A DNA stretch of 64,000 bases from contig CM058233.1 of the NCBI GenBank assembly GCA_030180135.1, positions 107,425,994 to 107,489,993 of the forward strand. The letters run 5' to 3'. A program made the translations under genes and the position numbers. Positions 12,018 through 21,590 of this stretch are shown here, piece by piece. Under the pieces are notes generated by a model. It saw nothing but the letters and a program-made list of their open reading frames with translations, was not told where the DNA came from and ran no database searches. The DNA comes from Orychophragmus violaceus. Lineage: Eukaryota; Streptophyta; Magnoliopsida; Brassicales; Brassicaceae. Numbering within the stretch: position 1 is the first letter of the stretch; each line of letters opens with the position of its first letter.

Positions 12018-13260
12018 TCTGGTCCAACTAGGATCAAACATAACATGTTTGCAGGGTATAATCAAATCTTGCATCTACAAAAATAGAAACACTAGTAGCG
12101 AGTCAAAACTTAAAAGTAGTTAGATAAACTTCACCAAGTGATTGAGTCAATATGAGGGTCATTAATTGGTTTCTACTTTATAGTTTCTACCAAGGTGTGG
12201 GTTATAAATGAGATAAATTCAAAGAGTTGACAAAACAATATAAAAAGGGTAAGCACGGGACGGCTTTTCAATAAATTTTATTTTAAATATTTGTTACAAT
12301 ATACAGTAATCTAGGTCTGTGACTGGTAAACTTTTAGCTTAACTAAGAGTAATTTAAGGAGGAGTAATACTTGGGTTCACCCCTAGAGATGAACTCTTTT
12401 GTTCACCTCCACATTTTCTAACCAATCAAATAATTCCACATAATCTAATATTAAAAATAAATAAAATTTTTAAAATGTTTTAAAAATAAGAAAATAAAAA
12501 ACGAAAATAAAAGAAAAGAAAATATATTTTATTTCAAACAAAACTTAAAAATAAATTTTTTTATAAAAAATACTAAAACCTAAATCTTAATCTCTAAACC
12601 CTAAATTCTAAACCCTAAACCCTAAACGATAATTTGAACCTAAAATATTAAAATTAAAACTAAATCATAATCCCTAAATCCAATATGTAAATTTAAAAAA
12701 ATAAAAACTAAACCCTAATCCCTAAACCCTAAACCCTAACCCAAAGAGCTTAAACCCTAATCCCTAAACCCTAAACCGAAAGAGCTTAAACCATATACCA
12801 TAAACCCTAATCCCTAAACCTTAATTTTAATTTTATAATTTTATTTAAAAATAATATTACATGGCATATTTTTATTGGTTAATAAAGAGAGGGTGAACAA
12901 ATGGGTTCATCTCTAGGGGTGAACCTAAGTATTTTTCTTTAAGGAGGAGATAGAATGAACAGAAAAAAAGAAAAAGAAAAATCAGAGTAAAATATTTGTT
13001 ACTCTCCTCAAAACAAGTGGGATCATTGACATTGTTTGGCTGTATTCTACTTGATTAATATATAACTAAAAGTTTCAATGATAGCATTGATCGAAACAAA
13101 TTAGTGTGTGATTTTTATTTATTATTTATAGTATTTGATTTATAATAGTATAAACAAAAAAAATCCACTGTTAAATATTTTATAAATAAATAAAATTGAT
13201 CTACAACTAATTGTTATCCGTCTTAAAAATGAAATGTTTTAATATGTACTTAGTTTAGAC
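12018..13260. repeat. Tandem duplication, copy 1
   Basis: Matches 13376-14510 over its whole length once the private MITE insertions are removed: a shared block from GGTCCAACTA through the KpnI-free TTCACCAAGTGATTGAGTC segment to TGAAAT(G)TT. Non-coding. Copy 1 carries the MITE at 12365-12937. Boundaries are approximate. Confidence 0.8.
12365..12937. mobile_element. Mutator-type MITE with telomere-like repeats, about 573 bp
   Basis: The ends are long inverted repeats of about 40 bp (AATACTTGGGTTCACCCC and its inverse), flanked by the direct repeat TTTAAGGAGGAG (12353-12364 and 12938-12949). The duplicated copy has an empty site near 13690 (single TTTAAGGAGGAG), which confirms the insertion. 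Much of the interior (12580-12820) is degenerate CCCTAAA. The long target duplication suggests a Mutator-like origin. Non-coding. Confidence 0.85.
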
Positions 13261-13375
13261 TAAGGTTTCAAATGGTAATTGCAATCTCAATGAACAAATT
13301 TAAGTGCGGACCAAACCGCTTTATTTTTAGGGTGAACAACAGTCTGCTGCGGACCGCACTTATTTATTTATAAAA

Positions 13376-14510
13376 CTGGTCCAACTATAATCAAACATAA
13401 CATGTTTGCAGGGTATAATCAAATCTTGCATCTACAAAAATAGAAACACTAGCGAGTCAAAACTTGAAAGTAGTTAGATAAACTTCACCAAGTGATTGAG
13501 TCAATATGAGGGTCATTAATTGGTTCTACCAAGGTGTGGGCTAGAAATGAGATCAATTCAAAGAGTTGACAAAACAATACAAAAAGGGTAAGCACGGGAT
13601 GGCTTTTCAATAAAATTCTATTTATAAAATTTGTTACGACACACAGTAATATAGGTCTGTGACTAGTAAACTTTTAGCCTAACTAAGAGTAATTTAAGGA
13701 GGAGGTGGAATGAACAGAAAAAAACCAGAGTAAACTATTTATTACTCTCCTCAAAACAAGTGGGATCATTTGACATTTTTTTGCTGTATTCTATTTGATT
13801 AGGGCAACTCCAACCTAAACACTAAATTTGGTGTACACCAAATCATCAAATTTGGTGTTTTGGTGTTTTACTTTATTTTCCATCTCCAATCACAACACCA
13901 ACTTCTACACCAAAAAATAATATATCTCTTATTATATTATTAAATTTAAAATTTTGTTTATTTTTAATAGTTTTAGTAAATAATAATTATTGTTTATAAC
14001 TAACTAATTATAAGTAAAATATAAAATTATAATTGGTAATACCAAAAAAAATTATGACTAATTTTAATTGATAAGTAATAATTTAAATATAATCTAAATA
14101 TAAAATATGAATAAAATATACATATTTTTTTGGTGTTTTGTGAACATTGCCGCACTAAATTTGGTGTGACACTGTTCACAAAACGCCAAAAAAAAAAAAT
14201 TGGTGTTAAAAATGCGGTTGAAGCAAGTAGGACTTCATATTTGATGTTTTGCAGTCCTATTGGAGATGGTCTTAGTAAATAACTAAAGCTTTTAAGGATA
14301 GCATCAAACTGATCAAGACGGATTAGTGTGTAAGTTGTTAAAACCGTTTTTTATTTATCATTTATAGTACTTGATTTACGATAATATAGACATAAAAAAT
14401 AAAAACCAACGGTGAATCATATTTGTGAATAAATAAAATTGATCCATGATTAGTTATTGTCCGTCCCAAAAATGAAATAGTCTAGTTGATACTTAATTTA
14501 GTCCGCTATA
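13376..14510. repeat. Tandem duplication, copy 2
   Basis: Partner of 12018-13260 (see there). It lacks the Mutator-type MITE but holds its own insertion at 13802-14272. Confidence 0.8.
13802..14272. mobile_element. PIF/Harbinger-like MITE, 471 bp
   Basis: Flanked by TTA on both sides (13799-13801 and 14273-14275). The termini are short degenerate inverted repeats (GGGCAACTCCAA against GACCATCTCCAA). Subterminal ATTTGGTGT words occur in both orientations. Copy 1 of the host duplication lacks it. The TTA duplication and TIR style point to PIF/Harbinger. Non-coding. Confidence 0.7.
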
Positions 14511-14985
14511 ACTGATGTTACTATTCAAACCTAAATAGTAGAAGAACAAAGAGTAAAATAAAATTTATTCCAAGATATATAATCTAAGTGGTTATCCAAT
14601 CACACCCTAAATGTATTGAATTCTTTGAATTAAGTAATGAAATGGGATTGGACGTCTCATCAGTAATCACTACAGAAGGATGTCTTGTACTCAGACAAAG
14701 ATTTTGGGGAGTATCTTCTCTCTCCCGCTCCACTTTTAAGATTGACCCATCATCTCTTATCTTCTCTCTACAACACTATTTACTTTTACCCCTTTTCCAT
14801 ATTATATAAAAAGAAAGAAATAAATGTTTTTATTGTGTGGAAAATAGATGGCATTCACTAGCCTTGTCCCTTGTTAAGCCACTCTTGATACCAATTATTA
14901 TTCAACACCATCAACCTCACTCTGCAGGCTTTGAAGCCAAGCCCATTTAGGCAATGGCATTCAAAAGCCTAAATGCATGGTTTAC
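14511..14985. other. Intergenic DNA, possible older retroelement relic
   Basis: No gene supported. On the minus strand TTGGTATCAAGAG (14896-14884) resembles a degenerate tRNA-iMet primer site, so this and 20205-20690 may be remains of an older retroelement into which the 14991 element inserted. This is weak. Confidence 0.3.
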
Positions 14986-14990
14986 GATAT

Positions 14991-16187
14991 TGATGTAGCC
15001 CCGGGAGCGGAAGCTTGAGCGATAGATTGATGGAGGGCAAGCACTGGCTTAAAAGCTCTCTTGCTTGACCGAGATGGGTGGAATGGATGGAAGGTGATTG
15101 ACTCTCTCAACCGGCGGGTGATGATTGACTCTCTCAATCGGTGGTGAACTAGTTCTGCTTGAGTCACACAAGCAATACTAATCCAACAATCTTCGGAAAC
15201 AATTGAATCACTCAATGAATCCTAAGACAAAAGATCTTTACAAAGAACACTCTTTGAAGAACTGAATAATACTTGATTAATTGAAAGGTTGAAAGGTGAA
15301 TAATACAATGAGCTAAGCTATGCCTTTATAGGCTCTTTACAAACGGTCATATTGACCTTGAACAAGAAAGAAATCGAACTTAATGAAAAACTAGCCGTTA
15401 GGCTGAATATGGCAAGGCTTCAATGGCTTGGATGCTTTCTTTGTATCTGGATGGCTTTAGGGGATAAGTTAGAATCTCTGGAACATCTTGACAGGCAAAG
15501 AATTCGCAGCTCTCATTCTTGGAAAGGAGCCGTTGGATGATCTTCTCCTTGAATGTGCTTGTGTCAGAATAAGGAAAGTTGAACAAGCTGAGCCTCCAAT
15601 TGATTCTGAGCATTCTGGATGAGTTGTGGACATCTTCTATATTCTTGGCCTCGTGGTAAATGTCTCCTGGTCGCCAAATCTTGGTTTGAGAGGTGGCAAA
15701 CCAATTGGTCTTCATAGCTTCCATAAATAGGTTCGGTTGAGTTGGTTTATGTTCCAATAGGATCCGCCTGATCCTGTGTGTGCTGGTGCTTCTTAAGGTG
15801 TTGTAGAGTGCTTCTAGGAGTAGTAATAAGTCTCCTGGTCGCCAAGTTCGAGTTTGGCAACATATAAACTCATAACCTTCCAAATAAGGCAAGTGTAGCA
15901 TCTCCTGATTTGGAAGTTGAATATCTTTCAAACCATTACTCCTTTTGGTTCGAATCCAATTCTCCTTGGTCCTCTGATGAGTTGGGAATCCAGAACAATT
16001 GGATTTGTTGATTGGTTCCTCCTGGATTGGTCGGAGTGCTTCATTTTCTGATTGTTGGTCTCCATCGGGTCTGGTTGCGCTGACTGACGTAGTGGTTGAG
16101 TTAGTCAGCGTGCTGACTGACGTAGTGACTGACGTAGTGCTTGAGTTAGCGAGCGCCTGGTCTAGTATGGTTTTGATGACCGCATCA
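14991..16187 (-). repeat. 3' LTR (1197 bp)
   Basis: Ends TG...CA. Contains two copies of GTCTCCTGGTCGCCAA 168 bp apart (15662 and 15830). On the minus strand U3 begins at 16187. It contains the last part of the Gag ORF and then a TATA box (TATAAAGG, 15330-15323) about 70 bp after the ORF stop. Confidence 0.93.
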
Positions 16188-18430
16188 TACCCTCCCTCTT
16201 CAAGAAGTTTTGACCTCAAAACTTGATAACCTGCACATAGATAAGTCAAGTTAGTCCAGTGAAGTGAATGAGGGCTTAGAAGATTACCTTGGGAATCATT
16301 TTGATTCCGGTTGAGTTGTTGAGCATCCGGTGGTTCTTCTTTGAGTAGATAGGATAGCAATGCTCCTATTCTTTGAGCTGGTGTGACATCTCCTTCGCTT
16401 ATCTTTCTCCTGCTCTCCTTAAGACCTGAAATATTCTCAACACTTTGGCAAAGAGACAAGTGCATTATGGGCTTCTTATGAAGAGATAAACTTGAAGCTA
16501 TTTCACTGTCCCTAGTTGTAGTAACTTCTGGCAAGTTTAACAAGTCCTTCAACAGAGCTGCTGGATCATTAGAAATGAGGTGGATTATAGATAGACTTAC
16601 CTGGCTAACATCCTGATGGTGGTGGCTTTCTTCAGTGGGCATGATGATAGAGCAAAGTGATGCATGGTCCGGTGGATTTTCCTTGATCTCCCATTTGGCC
16701 TTATCTTTGGCTCTAATCCCTGTCTCAACACTTGACTCAAGAAACAAGTGCATTATACCAGTGGCTTGACAATCAGTGTTAGGCACTTTAAGCTCAGAAA
16801 TAACCTCATGTTTGGTAGGAGCATGATATAATTCAAGCCTTTGATTTGCTTGTGGCTCATGTGTGGAAACATGGCTCGGTTTTGGTCTCTCTTTCAAGAC
16901 TCCTTCTGCCCTTGGCTTCTTGATCTTTATCAGACCTGTACCTAAGTCAACTCTTAAGGGAAAGAGCAAGTGGATTATATCTGAGTTTGGGACTTTAAAA
17001 ACAGGTTGCAAAAGGTTGGAGCTTACCATTATGGATGTGACAAGTTGGTTCAGAGTCTCCTCTCTCCTGGTGCGTGTACTACTAGAGGTTTTATGCTCTA
17101 GCCCATCATTGGTTGAAGCTCCATGATCTTCTTCATCTTGATTCCTTTGTATTGATGGTTCTGCCCGAAACTTGACTCCATGACCTATACCTTTCTCAAG
17201 TTCTTTTGGACAAAACAAATGCATTATCATATCCTTGGAATCAGTATGAACATTTTGAGTAAGATATTGACTTACCTTTTCTCGCTCATGTCTTGGTACA
17301 ACAGTCATGATGGTACCTTGAATGTACTCTTGTCCTTTACTAGCTTGTGGATCATGACATTGGTGTTTCTCCACTTCTTCTTTAACACCTAAACTTTCAT
17401 GAACCTTTTGGTCCAGAGACAAGTGCATCATAACAGTGGTTGGACAAACAAATGTATTCACTCTAAGTTCAGAATTCACCTTGTTTGCTTGCACCTCACG
17501 GTTGATGTCCTTTTGACTTGTGTGCCCTTCTTCTTGTCTTATTCCTGGATCAAAACTCTTTGGCAAAGACAAGTGCATGAGTCTTGAATTGGGAAATAAC
17601 AAATCAGAATGAGCTAAACTATCACTAGTTTTAGCTGAATCAGTTTCATGTCCTAGTGATGTTTCTTTCAACAATCTCTTAAGGGGACAATTTACAGAAA
17701 AATGACCTCTCTTATGACATCTATAACATGTCTGAACTTTGATATTCACAAAGTTAGAAGACATACCTTTACTTGGAGGTTCTGGTGAGAGTGTGGAGGT
17801 TGGCCTTTGCTGATCCATTTTTGCGTGAGCAGTCTTCTTAGTTTCTACTGGACTTGTCCAAGTATTTGCAAACACTTTCTTGGGCTCATGACAGTAAGCA
17901 TCCTTAGGCATGGAAGTAGACTGCAAAACTGGTGAAACCTTCGCTCTTCTTGGTGTTGCTTGGCATTGGGGTGTTGAAATGAGTTTCTTGTGTGTTTGGT
18001 GCTTCTTTGAAAACTCTTTGTACATCCTTGCTTTAAGGTCACCCCAATCTAGTACTGGCTTGTTGTAGAAGCCTGAAGTACACTCTCTTAGCCACCACTT
18101 ATATGCTTCTCCGGTGAGTGCGTCAACAACATATGATAACTTTTCCTCCTTAGGAATATTGTGGGATTTAAACCACTGCTTCATGTTGGTCTCCCACTGG
18201 AGATAATCTTCAGGGTTTTGGCTACAACCTGAAAATATTAGGGAACCTCTTGTCCTGGTGGTTGGCTGCCTTGTGCTTGCTTGTTGTGCTGTAGCTCTCC
18301 TTGTACCAGTGAGCTGATGTTGAGCTGGTACATGGTATGAAGTAACTCCATGGTTCTTGAATGCACTCTTGTGCCTAGGTGGATGGTACTCTCCATACAT
18401 GTTTGCTTCTGAATTTTCTCTATTCTCCAT
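15398..18430 (-). CDS. Gag-like polyprotein of TR-GAG element, 1010 aa
   Basis: Starts at ATG 18430. A retrotransposon Gag domain (roughly residues 61-150, with LQWETNMKQWF, WWLRECTSG and LKARMYKEF) is followed by a CCHC zinc knuckle at C235-x2-C238-x4-H243-x4-C248, as expected for nucleocapsid RNA binding. Downstream is a long region, unlike any family I know, with recurrent [IM]MHLxL motifs (about eight) between charged stretches, a Ser/Thr run, and two RP-G-D words (TRTWRPGD, TKIWRPGD). No protease or polymerase motif is seen. The ORF crosses the 3' LTR boundary at 16187, so about 263 C-terminal residues are encoded by U3. The 5' LTR keeps this part open, minus 56 codons in frame. Role inferred: particle formation with borrowed enzymes. 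Confidence 0.85.
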   Translation of the reverse strand: MENRENSEANMYGEYHPPRHKSAFKNHGVTSYHVPAQHQLTGTRRATAQQASTRQPTTRTRGSLIFSGCSQNPEDYLQWETNMKQWFKSHNIPKEEKLSYVVDALTGEAYKWWLRECTSGFYNKPVLDWGDLKARMYKEFSKKHQTHKKLISTPQCQATPRRAKVSPVLQSTSMPKDAYCHEPKKVFANTWTSPVETKKTAHAKMDQQRPTSTLSPEPPSKGMSSNFVNIKVQTCYRCHKRGHFSVNCPLKRLLKETSLGHETDSAKTSDSLAHSDLLFPNSRLMHLSLPKSFDPGIRQEEGHTSQKDINREVQANKVNSELRVNTFVCPTTVMMHLSLDQKVHESLGVKEEVEKHQCHDPQASKGQEYIQGTIMTVVPRHEREKVSQYLTQNVHTDSKDMIMHLFCPKELEKGIGHGVKFRAEPSIQRNQDEEDHGASTNDGLEHKTSSSTRTRREETLNQLVTSIMVSSNLLQPVFKVPNSDIIHLLFPLRVDLGTGLIKIKKPRAEGVLKERPKPSHVSTHEPQANQRLELYHAPTKHEVISELKVPNTDCQATGIMHLFLESSVETGIRAKDKAKWEIKENPPDHASLCSIIMPTEESHHHQDVSQVSLSIIHLISNDPAALLKDLLNLPEVTTTRDSEIASSLSLHKKPIMHLSLCQSVENISGLKESRRKISEGDVTPAQRIGALLSYLLKEEPPDAQQLNRNQNDSQGNLLSPHSLHWTNLTYLCAGYQVLRSKLLEEGGYDAVIKTILDQALANSSTTSVTTSVSTLTNSTTTSVSATRPDGDQQSENEALRPIQEEPINKSNCSGFPTHQRTKENWIRTKRSNGLKDIQLPNQEMLHLPYLEGYEFICCQTRTWRPGDLLLLLEALYNTLRSTSTHRIRRILLEHKPTQPNLFMEAMKTNWFATSQTKIWRPGDIYHEAKNIEDVHNSSRMLRINWRLSLFNFPYSDTSTFKEKIIQRLLSKNESCEFFACQDVPEILTYPLKPSRYKESIQAIEALPYSA
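16188..16203 (-). promoter_or_regulatory. Polypurine tract of TR-GAG element
   Basis: Minus-strand GAAGAGGGAGGGTA directly abuts the 3' LTR start (TGATGCGG). Its position and purine content fit the plus-strand DNA primer. Confidence 0.85.
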
Positions 18431-19156
18431 GTCAATGATTTAGTACCTGAAACAATAAGCTCAAAGTGTATCAATATATTCTTGAGATACTTAAGTATTG
18501 AGTTACGTCAAGCACGGTTTAGGATCCAAAACTTTTCGAAAAAGATTGAATTAGGCTGGCTGGTTCTCAAAAATATAAGCTTTCCTTACTTAAAGATGGT
18601 TGCACACGATTTTGGCAGTTTTTTTAGAAAAGGAAAACTGAATTTTCTGAATCAAAAGGAGCCTCTTTTAAAAACTTTGAAATCTAGAAAAACAAAAATG
18701 GAAAGAATACTTTTTTTTTTTGACTTTTGGGTTTTAAGAAATTGAATCAAAACAATGAAAAAAACTTCTTCTTTTTTTTTTTTAAATTTCGAAATGAAAC
18801 AAAACTAATATGGAAATAAAACTTTTTTTTTTTTGAGTTTAAGAAATTCAAATCAAACAATGAAAATTTTTTTTTTTTAACTTTTTGGAAACAACAGAAA
18901 TCCAGAAATAGAAATCAAAGAAACACAAAACAATTTTTTTTTTTTTTTGATTTAAGATGCAAACAACAAAACAGAATTGAACTATGAATAAAATGAAAAC
19001 AATTTTTTTTTTATGGGTTTTTGTTTTGAAATGCAATGAAACAAACAAAATGAACAAGATGAAAATGAAAACCGAAAGGATAAAGGATAGGATACACCTG
19101 ATTTTAGAACCTTTCGGCTCTGATACCAGATGATGCAGCCCTGGAATCAAAGTGAT

Positions 19157-19168
19157 GCTCTGATACCA
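19157..19168 (-). promoter_or_regulatory. Primer binding site, initiator tRNA-Met
   Basis: Minus-strand TGGTATCAGAGC, the classical complement of the 3' end of plant initiator Met tRNA, two bases inside the 5' LTR edge. A second copy of the same word lies 40 bp further in (19128-19117). Confidence 0.9.
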
Positions 19169-19170
19169 GA

Positions 19171-20199
19171 TGATGTAGCCCCGGGAGCGGAAGCTTGAGC
19201 GATAGATTGATGGAGGGCAAGCACTGGCTTAAAAGCTCTCTTGCTTGACCGAGATGGGTGGAATGGATGGAAGGTGATTGACTCTCTCAACCGGCGGGTG
19301 ATGATTGACTCTCTCAATCGGTGGTGAACTAGTTCTGCTTGAGTCACACAAGCAATACTAATCCAACAATCTTCGGAAACAATTGAATCACTCAATGAAT
19401 CCTAAGACAAAAGATCTTTACAAAGAACACTCTTTGAAGAACTGAATAATACTTGATTAATTGAAAGGTTGAAAGGTGAATAATACAATGAGCTAAGCTA
19501 TGCCTTTATAGGCTCTTTACAAACGGTCATATTGACCTTGAACAAGAAAGAAATCGAACTTAATGAAAAACTAGCCGTTAGGCTGAATATGGCAAGGCTT
19601 CAATGGCTTGGATGCTTTCTTTGTATCTGGATGGCTTTAGGGGATAAGTTAGAATCTCTGGAACATCTTGACATGCAAAGAATTCGCAGCTCTCATTCTT
19701 GGAAAGGAGCCGTTGGATGATCTTCTCCTTGAATGTGCTTGTGTCAGAATAAGGAAAGTTGAACAAGCTGAGCCTCCAATTGATTCTGAGCATTCTGGAT
19801 GAGTTGTGGACATCTTCTATATTCTTGGCCTCGTGGTAAATGTCTCCTGGTCGCCAAGTTCGAGTTTGGCAACATATAAACTCATAACCTTCCAAATAAG
19901 GCAAGTGTAGCATCTCCTGATTTGGAAGTTGAATATCTTTCAAACCATTACTCCTTTTGGTTCGAATCCAATTCTCCTTGGTCCTCTGATGAGTTGGGAA
20001 TCCAGAACAATTGGATTTGTTGATTGGTTCCTCCTGGATTGGTCGGAGTGCTTCATTTTCTGATTGTTGGTCTCCATCGGGTCTGGTTGCGCTGACTGAC
20101 GTAGTGGTTGAGTTAGTCAGCGTGCTGACTGACGTAGTGACTGACGTAGTGCTTGAGTTAGCGAGCGCCTGGTCTAGTATGGTTTTGATGACCGCATCA
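19171..20199 (-). repeat. 5' LTR (1029 bp, with 168-bp deletion)
   Basis: Identical by eye to the 3' LTR except for one substitution and loss of exactly one interval between the two GTCTCCTGGTCGCCAA repeats. The likely promoter TATAAAGG is at 19510-19503, so transcription should start near 19475 and run leftwards. Confidence 0.93.
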
Positions 20200-20204
20200 G
20201 ATAT

Positions 20205-20690
20205 GGAGACACTTGGTTTGGATGGTGTATATTCTCAAGGGAAATAACACACCTTCATGAATATGAACAACTTCTCTACTACATTGATTAAAGACGGTCT
20301 AGTTAACATATCCTTAGGGTTAATCCAATGCTTTCTACTGAAAGATAGTAAAACCTAGACATGTGTGAAAGCATGGAGCTGCTTTGAACAATAAGTTGTA
20401 AGAAGAGTTCTCTATGTGCACTTGAGTTCAAAAGAGGATAGAAAAGAGAACAAGTTCACATTGTTATCCTAAACTGATCGCCAGCTACTACGGTGTCCTC
20501 TGAGCGACTGACAACATCAAGCTTCTGCTTAAGGAAGTATATGTGAATATCCTCCTTTGAGTGGGTCTCATTTCTCCCATGGACTCTGCTTTCTACATCA
20601 CTTCTTAGTCGTAAGTGTATGCTTCAGGATCAGCCTACAACTGTTCATTTGTATAATTTGTATGACAGTGAGAAAACCAAGCGAGGCAGC
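20205..20690. other. Flank of retrotransposon insertion, no supported gene
   Basis: Continues the DNA interrupted at 14990. No intact frame. A minus-strand fragment reads KLDVVSRSEDTVV before a stop; it looks coding-like but I cannot assign it. Confidence 0.35.
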
Positions 20691-20698
20691 GCGAAAAA

Positions 20699-21316
20699 GG
20701 CATCTACAACTATAATGATAGTGATAATCAAGGAGAGGTTATGTAAATTATGATGAAGATGAATCAATGAATTGATTGAATAAAGGCATGTTTCTGGTCA
20801 TAAGTCACCTAATATCTCCAAGCTTACGGAAGAAACGAAATGACCACCCAAAAAAAAAGAGAGGCAAAAATAGTTTCTTGCTTGATAAGCCCTAGGAGAT
20901 AAAAGGTGATCGAACCCCTCTTCCCACCAAAAAGATTTTGCCATTGATTGCAGAGATAAAAAAAAAATTAAACTCTGGATAATGTACATAAGTTTGGACA
21001 TATATTACTTTAACTTATGTGAAACATTGAGAAAAATGTTGGATGAAATTGTTTTTTTTTTGTAAACCATAATCTTTTTATATAGCTTTAATTTTTTTGC
21101 CAATTGTTTTTGGTCAGTTTATTGGCTGATGCACACACACACATATATTATATATATGGTTTAAAAATACAATAGAAATGACAATACAATGTAAATTCAA
21201 AACTTTATTGTATATATATTTTTACTATAACTGGCTTAAAAATGTGATATATTTTACTTTATATTTACTATAAAACTGAAATATTTATTATTAAAGATAA
21301 ACTTAATGTTATCTGA
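20699..21316. repeat. Tandem duplication, copy 1 (empty MITE site)
   Basis: Matches 21591-22456 closely from GGCATCTACAACTATAATGA to the AAAGAT(A)AACTTAATGTTA end. At 20809 it reads CACCTAATATCTCC, the uninterrupted form of the MITE site in copy 2. A minus-strand ORF (21001-20798) is not conserved in copy 2, so I do not call a gene. Confidence 0.8.
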
Positions 21317-21590
21317 AACCAGCTCATAAAATAATCTTATTAAGACTATTGCTGCTTTGGAGGATCTTCATCTCTCTATCCTTCACACTAATATCACTAC
21401 CATGTATATATATTGCTGCTTTGGAGTATATATGTTTGTGAGCTGGTTTCCCTCAAACTAGCTCACACACAACATAGGCTATTCTTTGATTTTATTCTTT
21501 TATTGTCTTCTGACACAAACATTCTTATGCACTTGAAGTAAAAAGATTTTTCTGGGTTGAATAAAATTCACATTCATTCAAAAAAAAAAA

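Larger units (their letters stand above)
14991..20199 (-). mobile_element. Complete non-autonomous LTR retrotransposon, Gag-only (TR-GAG type)
   Basis: A 5.2-kb element with LTRs bounded by TG...CA and a perfect 5-bp target duplication GATAT (14986-14990 and 20200-20204). Coding direction is minus, so the 5' LTR is 19171-20199 and the 3' LTR 14991-16187. It has a tRNA-iMet primer site beside the 5' LTR and a polypurine tract beside the 3' LTR. The only long ORF is Gag-like; no protease, reverse transcriptase, RNase H or integrase is present, so mobility must depend on enzymes from an autonomous partner. Besides a 168-bp length difference, I saw one substitution between the LTRs (15493 versus 19673 area), implying a very recent insertion. 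Confidence 0.93.

Noticed and set aside
14884..14896. Second retrotransposon primer site flanking the TR-GAG element
   Set aside because: The match to the tRNA-iMet complement is interrupted (TGGTATCAAGAG) and no LTR ends or polypurine tract could be paired with it.
20798..21001. 67-aa minus-strand ORF with hydrophobic start, possible small secreted peptide
   Set aside because: The frame is broken in the duplicated copy (about 21960-22150) and shows no known peptide motif.
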